Assembly: GCF_001620265.1 (NCBI RefSeq)
Contig: NZ_CP012661.1
Location: 744,001-808,000 of the forward strand
DNA length: 64,000 bases
Direction: 5' to 3'
Source of the DNA: Frigidibacter mobilis
GTDB lineage: Bacteria; Pseudomonadota; Alphaproteobacteria; Rhodobacterales; Rhodobacteraceae
This document shows positions 18,550-27,359 of the stretch, piece after piece (the stretch's first letter is position 1; the number at the start of each line of letters is the position of its first letter). The translations under genes and the position numbers were made by a program. The notes below the pieces were generated by a model. The model saw only the letters and a program-made list of their open reading frames with translations, was not told where the DNA came from and made no database searches.

Positions 18550-19325
18550 CCGGCCTGCTGCAGCCAGTGCTGGATCTGGCGGCGGACGGGCTGTTCGCCG
18601 CGTTCATCGTGTTCTTGCGCGTAGGCGCGGCGATGGCGGCGCTGCCGGCCTTTGGCGAGCAGTCGCTTCCGCAGCGGGTGCGCCTGGCAATGGCCATCGC
18701 CTTTACCGCGGTGGTCTATCCCGCGGTCGCGCTCGAGGTGCAGCCCGTGGTTGCCGCGGGCGGCCTGATCGCGCCCTACCTGCTGACCGAGCCGCTGGCG
18801 GGGCTGGCCTTCGGCCTGGTGCTGCGGCTGTTCGTGCTGGTGCTGCAGATGGCGGGGGCGATCGCGGCGCAGGCCACCTCGCTCTCGCAGCTGTTCGCGG
18901 GATCGGGCGCGGAGCCACAGGCGGCGATGGGCCATCTGCTGACGGTGGGCGGGCTTGCGTTGGCGGTGATGGCCGGGCTGCATGTGCGGTTGGCCGAGGC
19001 GCTGATCCTGTCCTATCAGGCGCTGCCGGCGGGGGTGTTCCCGGCCGCGGCCGATATCCTCGGCTGGGGGCTTGGCAATGTGGCGCGAGCCTTCGCGCTT
19101 GCCTTCAGCCTCGCCGCCCCCTTCGTGATCGCCTCGCTGATCTACAACGTCGCGCTTGGCGTCATCAACCGTGCGATGCCGCAGCTGATGGTCGCCTTCG
19201 TCGGCGCCCCGGCGCTGACCGCGGGGGGGCTTGTCTTGCTGGCGCTGGCGCTGCCCTCGGGCCTCGTGCTTTGGCATGCCCAGTTTCAAGTCTTCCTCGC
19301 CGCGCCCTTCGATGTGCCACCATGA
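18546..19325 (+). CDS. fliR: Flagellar export gate protein FliR
   Basis: The 259-residue protein has about six hydrophobic segments and the FliR pattern, including FGEQSLPQRVRLAMAIAFTA near the N-terminus and the pair of short motifs AGAIAAQATSLSQLFAGSGA. FliR forms the gate with FliP and FliQ. Both ends overlap neighbouring coding regions by 4 bp. Confidence 0.95.
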   Translation: MTGLLQPVLDLAADGLFAAFIVFLRVGAAMAALPAFGEQSLPQRVRLAMAIAFTAVVYPAVALEVQPVVAAGGLIAPYLLTEPLAGLAFGLVLRLFVLVLQMAGAIAAQATSLSQLFAGSGAEPQAAMGHLLTVGGLALAVMAGLHVRLAEALILSYQALPAGVFPAAADILGWGLGNVARAFALAFSLAAPFVIASLIYNVALGVINRAMPQLMVAFVGAPALTAGGLVLLALALPSGLVLWHAQFQVFLAAPFDVPP

Positions 19326-20425
19326 GCGAGGCACCCGATGACGGCGAGAAGGACCATGAGCCAACGCAGAAACGGCTCGACGATGCCCGCCGCCGCGGCG
19401 ATATCCTGCGCGCGCCCGAACTGAACGTGGCGGCCGGCTATGCCGGGATCCTGCTTAGCGCGGTGACCGTTGGCGGGGCGGCCCTGACAGCCCTGGGCGA
19501 GACCGGGATGGTGTTGCTGGGGCAGGCCGACCGGCTGGCGCCGCTGCTGCTGGCGGGCGAGGCCGGCCCGGTCGGCGGGTTGATCGCCCGTGCCGGCCTG
19601 GCCACGCTGCCCTGGCTGGCCGCTCCGCTGCTGGCGGTGCTGCTGCTGCTGCTGGCGCTGCGCGGGATCGTCATTGCCCCGGAAAAGTTGATGCCCAAGC
19701 TCCAGCGCATCTCGCCGCTCGGCAATGCCGCGCAGAAGTTCGGGCGCGGTGGCCTGTTCGAATTCGCCAAGAGCTTTGCCAAACTGGCACTGGTTTCGGT
19801 TCTGCTCGGTCTGTTCCTGGTCGGCCGGATGCCGGCGATCCTGTCGTCGCAGAACCTGCCCGCCGCGATGTCGGGCGCGCTGCTGGCCGATCTGCTGGTG
19901 GATTTCCTGGTGCTGGTACTGGGGATCGCCCTGGTGATGGGCCTTGCCGATATCCTGTGGCAGCAGGCCGAACGGATGCGGAAGCTGCGGATGACGCGGC
20001 AGGAGGTGATCGAGGAGTTCAAGGCCAGCGAGGGCGACCCTCACATGAAGGGGCGTCGCCGCCAGCGCGGCCGCGAGATTGCGACGAACCGGATGCTGGC
20101 CGATGTCGCCCGCGCCGATGTGGTGATCGTCAACCCCACCCATTTTGCCGTCGCGCTGAAATGGGAACGGGGCAGTGGCCGGGCACCGGTCTGCGTGGGC
20201 AAGGGTGTGGACGAGATCGCGGCGCGGATCCGCGCCGTTGCCGCCGCTGCGGGGGTGCCGCTGCATTCCGACCCGCCGACCGCCCGGGCGCTTTACGCGA
20301 CGGTCGAGATCGGCCGCGAGATCCGGCCCGACCAGTACAAGGCCGTCGCCGCCGCAATCCGCTTCGCCGAGGCGATGCGCCGCCGTGCCCGGGAACGCTG
20401 GGGCTCCGACAGGGCCGGCGGATGA
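19322..20425 (+). CDS. flhB: Flagellar export switch protein FlhB
   Basis: The 367-residue protein begins with the charged family signature (EKDHEPTQKRLDDARRRGDI), has four membrane segments (about 38-215), and ends in the cytoplasmic switch domain. The autocleavage motif NPTH is at about residue 271, inside VIVNPTHFAVALKWERG. Cleavage there switches export from rod/hook to filament substrates. FliK, encoded at the far end of the cluster, is the usual trigger. The start at 19322 overlaps the fliR stop. Confidence 0.96.
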   Translation: MSEAPDDGEKDHEPTQKRLDDARRRGDILRAPELNVAAGYAGILLSAVTVGGAALTALGETGMVLLGQADRLAPLLLAGEAGPVGGLIARAGLATLPWLAAPLLAVLLLLLALRGIVIAPEKLMPKLQRISPLGNAAQKFGRGGLFEFAKSFAKLALVSVLLGLFLVGRMPAILSSQNLPAAMSGALLADLLVDFLVLVLGIALVMGLADILWQQAERMRKLRMTRQEVIEEFKASEGDPHMKGRRRQRGREIATNRMLADVARADVVIVNPTHFAVALKWERGSGRAPVCVGKGVDEIAARIRAVAAAAGVPLHSDPPTARALYATVEIGREIRPDQYKAVAAAIRFAEAMRRRARERWGSDRAGG

Positions 20426-20807
20426 GGAGGGCGGGTGATCTTGCCGCCCTGCTGCGGCTCGCGTCGCTGGAGCGGGACCGTCGCCTGCAGGTCTTGCACG
20501 AGGCGCGCGCGGCGCGGGCGCTGACGCTGGACGCGCTTGCGCAGCTGAACGTCACTCTGGCCGAGGCGCGGGAGGTGGCGCGCGGTGACGGGTCCCGGCG
20601 GTGCAGGACTGCGCAGACCAGTTCCAGGGCTGGATCCGTGCCCGCAAGGCGGCACTCAACCCCGCGCTTGCCCGCGAGACCGCTGCCTGGCTCGAGGCCC
20701 GCGCCGCGGCCGCAATCGCCCAGGGCCGCCGTGACGTGCTGGGCCGGCTGGCGGCAAAGCAGCGCAGCGAAAGCCTGCGCCGACAGATCGCGCGGCGGGA
20801 GGGCTGA
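20422..20807 (+). CDS. FliJ-like coiled-coil protein, frameshifted
   Basis: The N-terminal part (MRRAGDLAALLRLASLERDR) reads in one frame to about codon 57. The C-terminal part (DCADQFQGWIRARKAALNPA onward to REG) reads in another. Adding one base at GGG (20590-20592) or CCC (20594-20596) gives one 128-residue, wholly helical, charged protein. Length and helical pattern fit FliJ, the escort protein of the export ATPase, but identity is low. It starts 4 bp inside the flhB end. Sequence error is the likely cause of the break. Confidence 0.55.
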
Positions 20808-21124
20808 GGAAGGGCGAGGCGGGGGGCACAATTGGCGCCCGGCGGCGGCCGTCGCTGCCCGGGCCACGCATCAGGCCTGTTCCCGGTTCCGGCCCCCGTC
20901 GCCGGCAGCAGCCCCGGTTCGTGCAGCCGTCCGATGCGGGGCTTCCAGGGTCGCCCGCCATTCTGAAACGGCAGCAGTGCAGCACGCCCCTACCAGCCAA
21001 GGCGCGGGAAGGGGCGCGCGGCCGTGCGGGCAGGGCAAGCGCATCTTGCCGGGCCGCAGCGGCTGAACGACACGTCAGCCAGGGGGCGGCAGATCTGATG
21101 TGGTTGCGCCCGATGCAGCCCCCG
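20808..21124. other. Intergenic stretch of 317 bases without a recognisable gene
   Basis: This GC-rich stretch lies between the convergent fliJ-like and second fliL genes. Open frames on either strand are arginine/proline-rich and look like composition artefacts. I see no tRNA, clear terminator with a T tract, or regulatory motif. Confidence 0.6.
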
Positions 21125-21616
21125 TCAGGTGTCCTGCCGCACGATATCGACGATCAGCACATCGCTGACGATCGGCCCCAGGGCCTTTTGCGCAACCTCC
21201 AGCAGGGCGTGCCGAAGCATGGTCATGTTGTTCGCATCGGTGAAAGCGCCGTCGAAGCCGCCGGCATTGGCGTGGTCGAACAGGACCTGCAAGAAGCCGT
21301 CGCGTAGCCTGGGCTCGCGTTGATAGACCTGCTCTCCGGTGGCCAGTTGCACCTCGAGGCTGATCGACAGGATCACCAGCGCGCTGATCCGGCCGCCCGC
21401 GACCACCGGCACCACGAACTGATTGTTCATCTTTACATATTCATGCGTCACGATCTTTTCGCCGACTGCGGCTTCCGCAGCCAAGGCTTCAGTCGGGGCG
21501 CACACATCTTCGGCATCGGCGTCCATCTCCGGCTCGGGCTTCAGCGCCAGCCCCGCACCAAGGCCGGCGCCGAGGCCGACGAGCGCCAGCAAGATGGGCA
21601 GAAGCTTGCGCAGCAT
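21125..21616 (-). CDS. FliL-family protein (second copy)
   Basis: The 163-residue protein has one N-terminal membrane segment (LPILLALVGLGAGLGAGLAL) and a FliL-like periplasmic domain (YVKMNNQFVVPVVAGGRISA; LSISLEVQLATGEQVYQREP). It is encoded directly after flgH in a minus-strand run flgF-flgG-flgA-flgH-fliL. It differs clearly in sequence from the FliL at 10748, so it is an old paralogue and not a recent duplicate. A basal-body role near the L ring or stator is inferred. Confidence 0.8.
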   Translation of the reverse strand: MLRKLLPILLALVGLGAGLGAGLALKPEPEMDADAEDVCAPTEALAAEAAVGEKIVTHEYVKMNNQFVVPVVAGGRISALVILSISLEVQLATGEQVYQREPRLRDGFLQVLFDHANAGGFDGAFTDANNMTMLRHALLEVAQKALGPIVSDVLIVDIVRQDT

Positions 21617-21619
21617 CGG

Positions 21620-22357
21620 CTACATCGGCAGCAGGATATCGGCGACCTGCTGTCCATACCGGGGTTGCTGCACATCACTGATCTGGCCGCGCCCGCCATA
21701 GGAAATGCGGGCCCCCGCAATCTTGTCATAGGTGACCTCGTTCTGGCGCGAGATATCTTCGGGCCGCACGAACCCGGAGACCAGCAACTCGCGGATCTCG
21801 TTGTTGACCCGAACCTCCTGGCTGCCCTGCACCCGCAGCACTCCGTTCGGCATCCGCTCGGTGATCGTTGCCGCCACCCGCAGGGTCAGCTTTTCTTGGC
21901 GGCTCACCGAGCCATCCCCCTGAAAGCTGGAATTGCTGCTGCCCGAGACGGCATCGGCCATCGTCGCGCCTTCGGGCAGCAACGGGTTCAATCTTTGCGG
22001 GATGCCGAACAGACTCGGCAGGCCCATCTTCTCGGAGGCGCTGCGGCTGCGGTCGGTCGAATTGGTGATCTTGGCCTGATCGTTGATCTCGATCACCACG
22101 GTCAGGATGTCGCCACGCTGCACGGCGCGCCGGTCGCCCAGAAGCGACTCGCGGGTGCCGGACCAGAGCGAGGCGCCCCCCGCCGGCATTCGCCGCTCGC
22201 TCCGCTCCGGCAGCGTGTTGCCGGACATCGCGTAATACTCTCCGCTGCCTTCCAGCGGCGTGAAGTCGGGTGCACGGCCGACATTGTCCAGCCGGTCGCA
22301 GGCCGGCAGTGCAAGAAGCAGCAACAGGGTGGGGGTCAGGCGCATCATGGTCCTCAT
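21620..22357 (-). CDS. flgH: Flagellar L-ring lipoprotein FlgH
   Basis: The 245-residue protein starts with a lipoprotein signal (LLLLLALPACDRL, with the lipidated cysteine) and contains the FlgH signatures SLWSGTRESLLGDRRA, RGDILTVVIEINDQAKITNS and LRVQGSQEVRVNNE. FlgH forms the outer-membrane bushing for the rod. The partner P-ring gene flgI is not in this window. It follows flgA with only 3 bp between them. Confidence 0.96.
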   Translation of the reverse strand: MRTMMRLTPTLLLLLALPACDRLDNVGRAPDFTPLEGSGEYYAMSGNTLPERSERRMPAGGASLWSGTRESLLGDRRAVQRGDILTVVIEINDQAKITNSTDRSRSASEKMGLPSLFGIPQRLNPLLPEGATMADAVSGSSNSSFQGDGSVSRQEKLTLRVAATITERMPNGVLRVQGSQEVRVNNEIRELLVSGFVRPEDISRQNEVTYDKIAGARISYGGRGQISDVQQPRYGQQVADILLPM

Positions 22358-22360
22358 CTC

Positions 22361-22792
22361 TCAGGAGCCCACATGCACGGTGCCATCGGCGGCGATGCGG
22401 CCGGTAATCGTGGTGCGGGAGGCGGTATTCATGGCGCGCAGGCTGTCGCCGGAGCCGCCGCGGCCCAGGGCACGGCCTTCGGCCAGGATGGTCAGCGGGC
22501 CGCTGCGATAGACCAGGGTGACGGTCTGGTTGCGCTCGACCAGCGCCGGCGGACCGATATCGCCGGCCAGGATCGGCCGGCCGGCATAGATCGCGCCCCG
22601 CGCCTCTTGCCCCAGAACGTCTGCGGGGTCGGAAAAGGCGTTCGGCATCGTGCCCTCGGCCAGGGCCAGATCGGCGGGGCCGATCACGCCCTGCGCGCGA
22701 ATGGTTCGGGCTGCCACCAGCATTTCGGCCCGCGCGCCTGTCGCCAGCATCAGCAGCACCAGCATCAGCAGCCAGATCTCGCGCCCCAGCAT
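22361..22792 (-). CDS. flgA: P-ring assembly chaperone FlgA
   Basis: The 143-residue protein has a signal peptide (LLMLVLLMLATGARAE) and a short SAF/FlgA domain (LVAARTIRAQGVIGPADLAL; ARGAIYAGRPILAGDIGPPA). FlgA helps FlgI assemble in the periplasm. It is shorter than the enterobacterial protein and lacks the extra N-terminal domain, as is usual in alphaproteobacteria. It overlaps flgG by one base. Confidence 0.92.
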   Translation of the reverse strand: MLGREIWLLMLVLLMLATGARAEMLVAARTIRAQGVIGPADLALAEGTMPNAFSDPADVLGQEARGAIYAGRPILAGDIGPPALVERNQTVTLVYRSGPLTILAEGRALGRGGSGDSLRAMNTASRTTITGRIAADGTVHVGS

Positions 22793-23577
22793 CAGCGGAC
22801 CTGGGCGGTGGCGCCGAGCATCTGGTCGGCGGCGGTGATGACCTTGGCGTTCAGCTCGTAACCGCGCTGCGCCTCGATCAGTTCGGTGATCTCGCGCACG
22901 GGATCGACGGAACTGTCCTCGAGATAGCCCTGGCGCAGGGTGCCAAGCCCGTCCTCGCCCGGCGCCGAAACCAGCGCGGGACCCGAGGCGGCGGTTTCCA
23001 GAAACAGGTTGGAGCCGATCGCCTCCAGCCCCTTCTCGTTGGTGAAGCCGGCAAGGGTGAACTGGCCCAGCAGTTCCGGCGCGATGCGGTCGTTGAAATA
23101 GGCATAGACCTCGCCGGCGGCGTTGATCGAGAGGCTGCGGGCATCGGCGGGAATGGTGATGCCGGGCACCACCTCATACCCGTCGGAGGTGACGATCAGC
23201 CCGTCGGCCGAGCGTTTCAGCCCGCCATCGCGGGTATAGGCCGAGACGCCCGAGGGCAGTGTCACCTCGATATAGCCCGCCCCTTCGATGGCGACATCCA
23301 GATCGCCATTGGTCTGCGACAAGGACCCCTGCGCGATATTGACCGAAACCGCCGCCGGCCGCACCCCAAGGCCAAGCTGCACGCCGGTCGGCAGCACCGT
23401 GCCATCGGTGGCGTTGATCGTGCCGGGCCGGGCGGCCTGCTGGTAATGCAGGTCGGCAAATTCGGCGCGGCGCGCGTTGTAGCCGGTGGTGGACATGTTG
23501 GCGAGGTTGTTCGAGATGACCTCGACCCGCATCTGCTGGGCGCTCATCCCGGTGGCAGCGATCTGAAGGGCGCGCAT
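22792..23577 (-). CDS. flgG: Flagellar distal rod protein FlgG
   Basis: The 261-residue protein carries the N-terminal rod/hook signature (ALQIAATGMSAQQMRVEVIS then NNLANMSTTGYNARRAEF) and the C-terminal segment VREITELIEAQRGYELNAKV. Length matches FlgG, which forms the distal rod. It follows flgF with an 8-bp gap and precedes flgA. Confidence 0.96.
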   Translation of the reverse strand: MRALQIAATGMSAQQMRVEVISNNLANMSTTGYNARRAEFADLHYQQAARPGTINATDGTVLPTGVQLGLGVRPAAVSVNIAQGSLSQTNGDLDVAIEGAGYIEVTLPSGVSAYTRDGGLKRSADGLIVTSDGYEVVPGITIPADARSLSINAAGEVYAYFNDRIAPELLGQFTLAGFTNEKGLEAIGSNLFLETAASGPALVSAPGEDGLGTLRQGYLEDSSVDPVREITELIEAQRGYELNAKVITAADQMLGATAQVR

Positions 23578-23585
23578 GGGTGCTC

Positions 23586-24302
23586 CTAGCGGCTGAGGGC
23601 CGAGATGACGCCGCGGATGCGTTCGTCCTCCCGGTCAAGGAAGGTCTGGCCAAGCTCGTAGGCGCGCTGGACCTCGATCATCCGGGCGATTTCCTTCACC
23701 GGGTTGACGTTGGAATTCTCGACATAGCCCTGCAGGATCACCGCGTCCTCCAGCGGTTCCACCCCGGCCTCGGCGGCAAACCTGGTGCCGCCGCGATGGC
23801 GCAGCCCGTTCGGATCTGCGGGCACGAAAACCCCGATCTGCGCGACCGGCCTGCCATCTGCCGACAGCGTGCCATCGGCGGCCAGGGCCACCGCGCCCAC
23901 GCCCGGCGGCACGAAGACCGGCGCTGCCCCGGCATCGAGCAGGCGGTGACCATCAGGCGTGACCAGTTCGCCCTCGGCCGAGGGGGTGAAGCTGCCGGCG
24001 CGGGTCAGCTGGTTGCCCTCGGGCGTTTCGATCAGGAAAAACCCCTCGCCCTCGATGGCGAAATCGAAGCTGCCTCCGGTTTTCGTCAGCGGACCTTGCT
24101 GCAGATCCACGATCCGCGCACTGGCATGGGCCATCGACAGCGAGGGCTCGTCGCCCTCCAGGGCCACGACATGCTCGGCGAAGATCACGCCTTCCTTGCG
24201 AAAGCCGGTGGTGGACAGGTTGGCGATGTTATTGGCCACCGCCTGCATCTCGGCCAGAAGGCCAGACTGGCGGTTCAGCGTGGTATAGCCGGCGTTGTCC
24301 AT
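23586..24302 (-). CDS. flgF: Flagellar proximal rod protein FlgF
   Basis: The 238-residue protein starts MDNAGYTTLNRQSGLLAEMQ and contains the shared rod motif NNIANLSTTGFRKEGVIFAE and the C-terminal VKEIARMIEVQRAYELGQTF. It is shorter than FlgG, as expected. Its start lies 28 bp inside the fliQ end, so the two are translationally coupled. Confidence 0.94.
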   Translation of the reverse strand: MDNAGYTTLNRQSGLLAEMQAVANNIANLSTTGFRKEGVIFAEHVVALEGDEPSLSMAHASARIVDLQQGPLTKTGGSFDFAIEGEGFFLIETPEGNQLTRAGSFTPSAEGELVTPDGHRLLDAGAAPVFVPPGVGAVALAADGTLSADGRPVAQIGVFVPADPNGLRHRGGTRFAAEAGVEPLEDAVILQGYVENSNVNPVKEIARMIEVQRAYELGQTFLDREDERIRGVISALSR

Positions 24303-24577
24303 TGCTCAGCCCCCGCGATCAGCGGAATGATCCGCGTGGTGAAAAAGGCTACCAGCGCCTCGGACATGAAGGACATCGACACCCAGAACACGACCAGCAT
24401 CAGCCCGACCTTGGGCACGAAGGTCAGCGTCATTTCCTGGACCGAGGTCAGCGCCTGGAAAAGGCCCACCGCGACACCGGCGACCAGCGCCACCCCCAGC
24501 AGCGGTGCCGAGATCAGCACCGCGATCCACAGCCCCTGGCGCAGCGTGTCGAAGAAGATGGCGTCATCCATCGTCAT
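24275..24577 (-). CDS. fliQ: Flagellar export gate protein FliQ
   Basis: The 100-residue protein has two membrane helices and the FliQ signatures LRQGLWIAVLISAPLLGVAL and GLFQALTSVQEMTLTFVPKV. I chose the ATG at 24577 (MTMDDAIFFD), which overlaps the fliE stop by 4 bp. Its C-terminal residues are encoded in the overlap with flgF. Confidence 0.94.
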   Translation of the reverse strand: MTMDDAIFFDTLRQGLWIAVLISAPLLGVALVAGVAVGLFQALTSVQEMTLTFVPKVGLMLVVFWVSMSFMSEALVAFFTTRIIPLIAGAEQWTTPAIPR

Positions 24578-24870
24578 ACCGGCATCCTCAGGATTTCCTG
24601 ATAGGCCTCGACGACCTTGTCGCGCAGCGTCACCGCAGTTTCCACGGCAAGCTCGGTCGCCGCCAGCGCCTGTACAAGCGCATGGGGATCGGCGCCGCCC
24701 ATCATCGCGGCGCGGGCGGTGTCCTCTCCGGCTTTCAGCGTGGCGGCAAAGTCCTTGGCGTAGCCCGCAAATCCGGCCTCTGTCGCAGAACCCGCCGGCC
24801 CCGGCTGCAAGGCCGTGGCCGGACGGGACTGCGCATAGGCCTGCGCGGCGAAAGAGGTTCTCACGTCCAT
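24574..24870 (-). CDS. fliE: Flagellar hook-basal body protein FliE
   Basis: The 98-residue helical protein matches FliE in length and in the C-terminal segment ATELAVETAVTLRDKVVEAY followed by QEILRMPV. FliE joins the MS ring to the rod. It is followed by fliQ with a 4-bp overlap and preceded by flgC. Confidence 0.92.
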   Translation of the reverse strand: MDVRTSFAAQAYAQSRPATALQPGPAGSATEAGFAGYAKDFAATLKAGEDTARAAMMGGADPHALVQALAATELAVETAVTLRDKVVEAYQEILRMPV

Positions 24871-24888
24871 TCTGGACCACTCCTTGCC

Positions 24889-25281
24889 CTATCGGCGCAG
24901 GAGATCGAGCAAGCTTGCCGACATTTGTCGGGCCTGATCGAACATCCTGAGGTTCGCCTCATAGCTGCGCTGCGCTTCGCGCGCGTCAGCGATTTCGACC
25001 ACCAGATCGACATTCGAGCCGTCGTGATAGCCGTTCTCGTCGGCCAGCGGGTGGCCGGGGTTGTAGATGCGCGCCAGTTCCGACCGGTCGAGATCGACCG
25101 GGCCAAGCGTGACCAGCCCGCTGCGGCGCCCGCCTTCGACCTGCTCCTCGAACGGGGCCGTCTTGCGGTGGTAGCCGGGGGTGTCGGTGTTGGCGATATT
25201 CTCGGACACGTGGCGCAGGCGCATGGCCTGGGCCTGCATTCCACTTGCCGAAAGCGCGAGGGCGTTGCTGAAATCACTCAT
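24889..25281 (-). CDS. flgC: Flagellar proximal rod protein FlgC
   Basis: The 130-residue protein has the rod motif ALALSASGMQAQAMRLRHVS then ENIANTDTPGYHRK, and the C-terminal helix SYEANLRMFDQARQMSASLL. Length is normal for FlgC. It lies 11 bp after flgB and 18 bp before fliE. Confidence 0.94.
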   Translation of the reverse strand: MSDFSNALALSASGMQAQAMRLRHVSENIANTDTPGYHRKTAPFEEQVEGGRRSGLVTLGPVDLDRSELARIYNPGHPLADENGYHDGSNVDLVVEIADAREAQRSYEANLRMFDQARQMSASLLDLLRR

Positions 25282-25292
25282 CCTACACCCCC

Positions 25293-25679
25293 TCAGCGCC
25301 GGCCGAGCGAGCTACGCAGCACGCCAAGCGATGTCTTGTAGATCGCTAGTGCCAGATCGTGCTGGCGCTTGACCTCCACCGCTTTCACCATCTCGGTTTC
25401 CAGCGAAACGCTGTTGCCATTGGGCGAGCGGGTGCCGGGATCGGCCCGCGCTGTCATCTCCGCGCCGGCATTGCCTCCCCCGCCGCCCAGATGCCCGGCA
25501 CGGGTCAGACGCAGGGCCATGCCCTCTGCCGCATAGGTTTTGGCAAAGGGGGCAATATCACGGGCGGCATAGTCCGGCGTATCGGCGTTGGCGATGTTCT
25601 GTGCCACCGCATTCTGCCGTTGTGCCGCATGGGAGGCCATCGCCTGCGCCATGCGCATGATCTCGGGCTGTTGGAACAT
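25293..25679 (-). CDS. flgB: Flagellar proximal rod protein FlgB
   Basis: The 128-residue protein contains QRQNAVAQNIANADTPDYAA, the FlgB rod signature, and a C-terminal helix VEVKRQHDLALAIYKTSLGV. It is the first gene of the minus-strand run flgB-flgC-fliE-fliQ-flgF-flgG-flgA-flgH-fliL. Its promoter must lie in the 81-bp divergent region shared with fliI, which contains TTAAC and GATTC elements but no complete CtrA box. Confidence 0.93.
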   Translation of the reverse strand: MFQQPEIMRMAQAMASHAAQRQNAVAQNIANADTPDYAARDIAPFAKTYAAEGMALRLTRAGHLGGGGGNAGAEMTARADPGTRSPNGNSVSLETEMVKAVEVKRQHDLALAIYKTSLGVLRSSLGRR

Positions 25680-25760
25680 CGGGGCTTCTCCTCCGAGCTT
25701 TCAATCAAGCCTTAACTCCGATTCGTTTAGAAAACCTTTCAAGAACAAATCGAGGGCGAG

Positions 25761-27134
25761 ATGGCATTTGCAGAACTTGATCGGCTTTGCGCGGAGATCG
25801 GGGCGCTGGCGCAGGTGCGCCCGGTCGGCCGGGTTATGGCGGTTCGGCGTGGCACCGTTCTGGTGCGCGGCCTTGGCGCCCACGCCGTGCAGGGCGACGG
25901 GGTACGGATTCTGTGCGCCAGCGGCCGGATGCTGGCTGGTGAGGTGCTGGCGCTCGCGCCCGAGGCGGTGACGGTGCTGACCGACGGTGCACCGGACGGC
26001 ATTGCCCTCGATGACGCGGTGGAGCTGACGGGGCAGGGCGGTATCGCACCCTGGTCGGGCTGGATCGGCCGCATCGTCGATCCGTCCGGCCTGCCGCTTG
26101 ATGGCCGACCGCTGCGCCGCGGCCCGGTCCGGCGCCCCCTGCATGCGGCCCCGCCGCCGGCGGCGCAGCGCGGGCGGCTGGGGGCGCGGCTGCAGACCGG
26201 AGTTGCGGTTTTCGACACGCTGCTGCCGCTGGTCCGCGGCCAGCGGATCGGCCTCTTCGCCGGGTCTGGCGTCGGAAAATCCTCGCTTCTGGGAAAATTC
26301 GCGCGCGGCGTTGCCGCCGATGTGGTGGTGATCGCGCTGGTGGGCGAGCGCGGGCGCGAGCTACGGGACTTTGTCGAAACCGTGCTGGGGCCCGAGGGGA
26401 TGGCGCGGGCGGTGATCGTGGCCGCGACCTCTGACCAGTCGCCGCTGGTGCGCCGCCGCTGCGCCTGGGCCGCGATGGCAGTCGCCGAGCACTTCCGCGA
26501 CGAGGGCCGCCATGTGCTGTTGCTTGCCGACAGCATTACCCGCTTTGCCGAGGCCCACCGCGAGGTGGCGCTGGCGGCGGGCGAACCTGCCACCCTGCGC
26601 GGCTTTCCGCCCTCGACCTCGCATCAGATCATGTCCCTGGCTGAGCGGGCAGGGCCGGGGCGCGAAGGGTCTGGCGACATCACTGCGGTATTTTCGGTGC
26701 TGGTCGCAGGCTCCGACATGGAGGAGCCGGTGGCCGATATCCTGCGCGGGGTGCTTGACGGGCACGTGGTGCTGGACCGCGCGATTGCCGAGCGTGGCCG
26801 CTTTCCAGCCATCGACCTGCTGCGCTCGGTCTCGCGCTCGCTGCCCGCGGCCGCCAACGAGGACGAGAACCGGCTGATCGCCGAGGCGCGACGGCTGTTG
26901 GGCGCCTATGACCGCGCCGAGATGATGATCCAGGCCGGGCTTTACGCGGCTGGAAGCGATACGCTGATCGATGCGGCCATCCGGGTCTGGCCGGCGCTGG
27001 ACGGGTTTCTGGCCGAGGATGGGGCAGAGAGCGTTGCCGCCAGCTTCGCGCGGTTGCAGGACTGCCTTGCCGGTGCGGTACTCCCCGATGTCGGCGGGTC
27101 AGGTGCCTCGGCGGGGGGCGCGTCGCAGCCGTAG
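25761..27134 (+). CDS. fliI: Flagellar export ATPase FliI
   Basis: The 457-residue protein is a type III export ATPase. The Walker A motif is GSGVGKSSLLGKFARG (about residue 172) and the Walker B region is HVLLLADSITRFAEAHREVA (about 252), followed by the GEPATLRGFPPS loop. FliI with FliH and FliJ energises export. It is divergent from flgB and stands alone on its strand here. The fliJ-like gene is not beside it. Confidence 0.96.
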   Translation: MAFAELDRLCAEIGALAQVRPVGRVMAVRRGTVLVRGLGAHAVQGDGVRILCASGRMLAGEVLALAPEAVTVLTDGAPDGIALDDAVELTGQGGIAPWSGWIGRIVDPSGLPLDGRPLRRGPVRRPLHAAPPPAAQRGRLGARLQTGVAVFDTLLPLVRGQRIGLFAGSGVGKSSLLGKFARGVAADVVVIALVGERGRELRDFVETVLGPEGMARAVIVAATSDQSPLVRRRCAWAAMAVAEHFRDEGRHVLLLADSITRFAEAHREVALAAGEPATLRGFPPSTSHQIMSLAERAGPGREGSGDITAVFSVLVAGSDMEEPVADILRGVLDGHVVLDRAIAERGRFPAIDLLRSVSRSLPAAANEDENRLIAEARRLLGAYDRAEMMIQAGLYAAGSDTLIDAAIRVWPALDGFLAEDGAESVAASFARLQDCLAGAVLPDVGGSGASAGGASQP

Positions 27135-27359
27135 GCCCTGCGGTCGCAAGGCAGGGACGGCTGGTTGCGCCGTGGTGAGCGGTGGGGCGCCGGCACAGAT
27201 GGCGCGCCCGCCGGCCGGTATGGCGCGGCGGCGACAGGGCCGTGAAAGCCCGGGAAGGTCTCCCGGTCTCTGCCATGAGGTTGCCGCGGGGCTCGTTGAC
27301 GGTGGCGGCGTGGTCCCAACCCCGTTCAGGTGCCGGCGGCCCCCGGCGTCGCCCGCATG

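Noticed and set aside
20808..21124. Small gene or tRNA in the fliJ-fliL gap
   Set aside because: Frames on both strands are Arg/Pro-rich and no cloverleaf could be folded by eye.
27135..27359. A second fliJ after fliI
   Set aside because: The 225-bp convergent gap has no helical, charged reading frame; the FliJ-like candidate lies after flhB.
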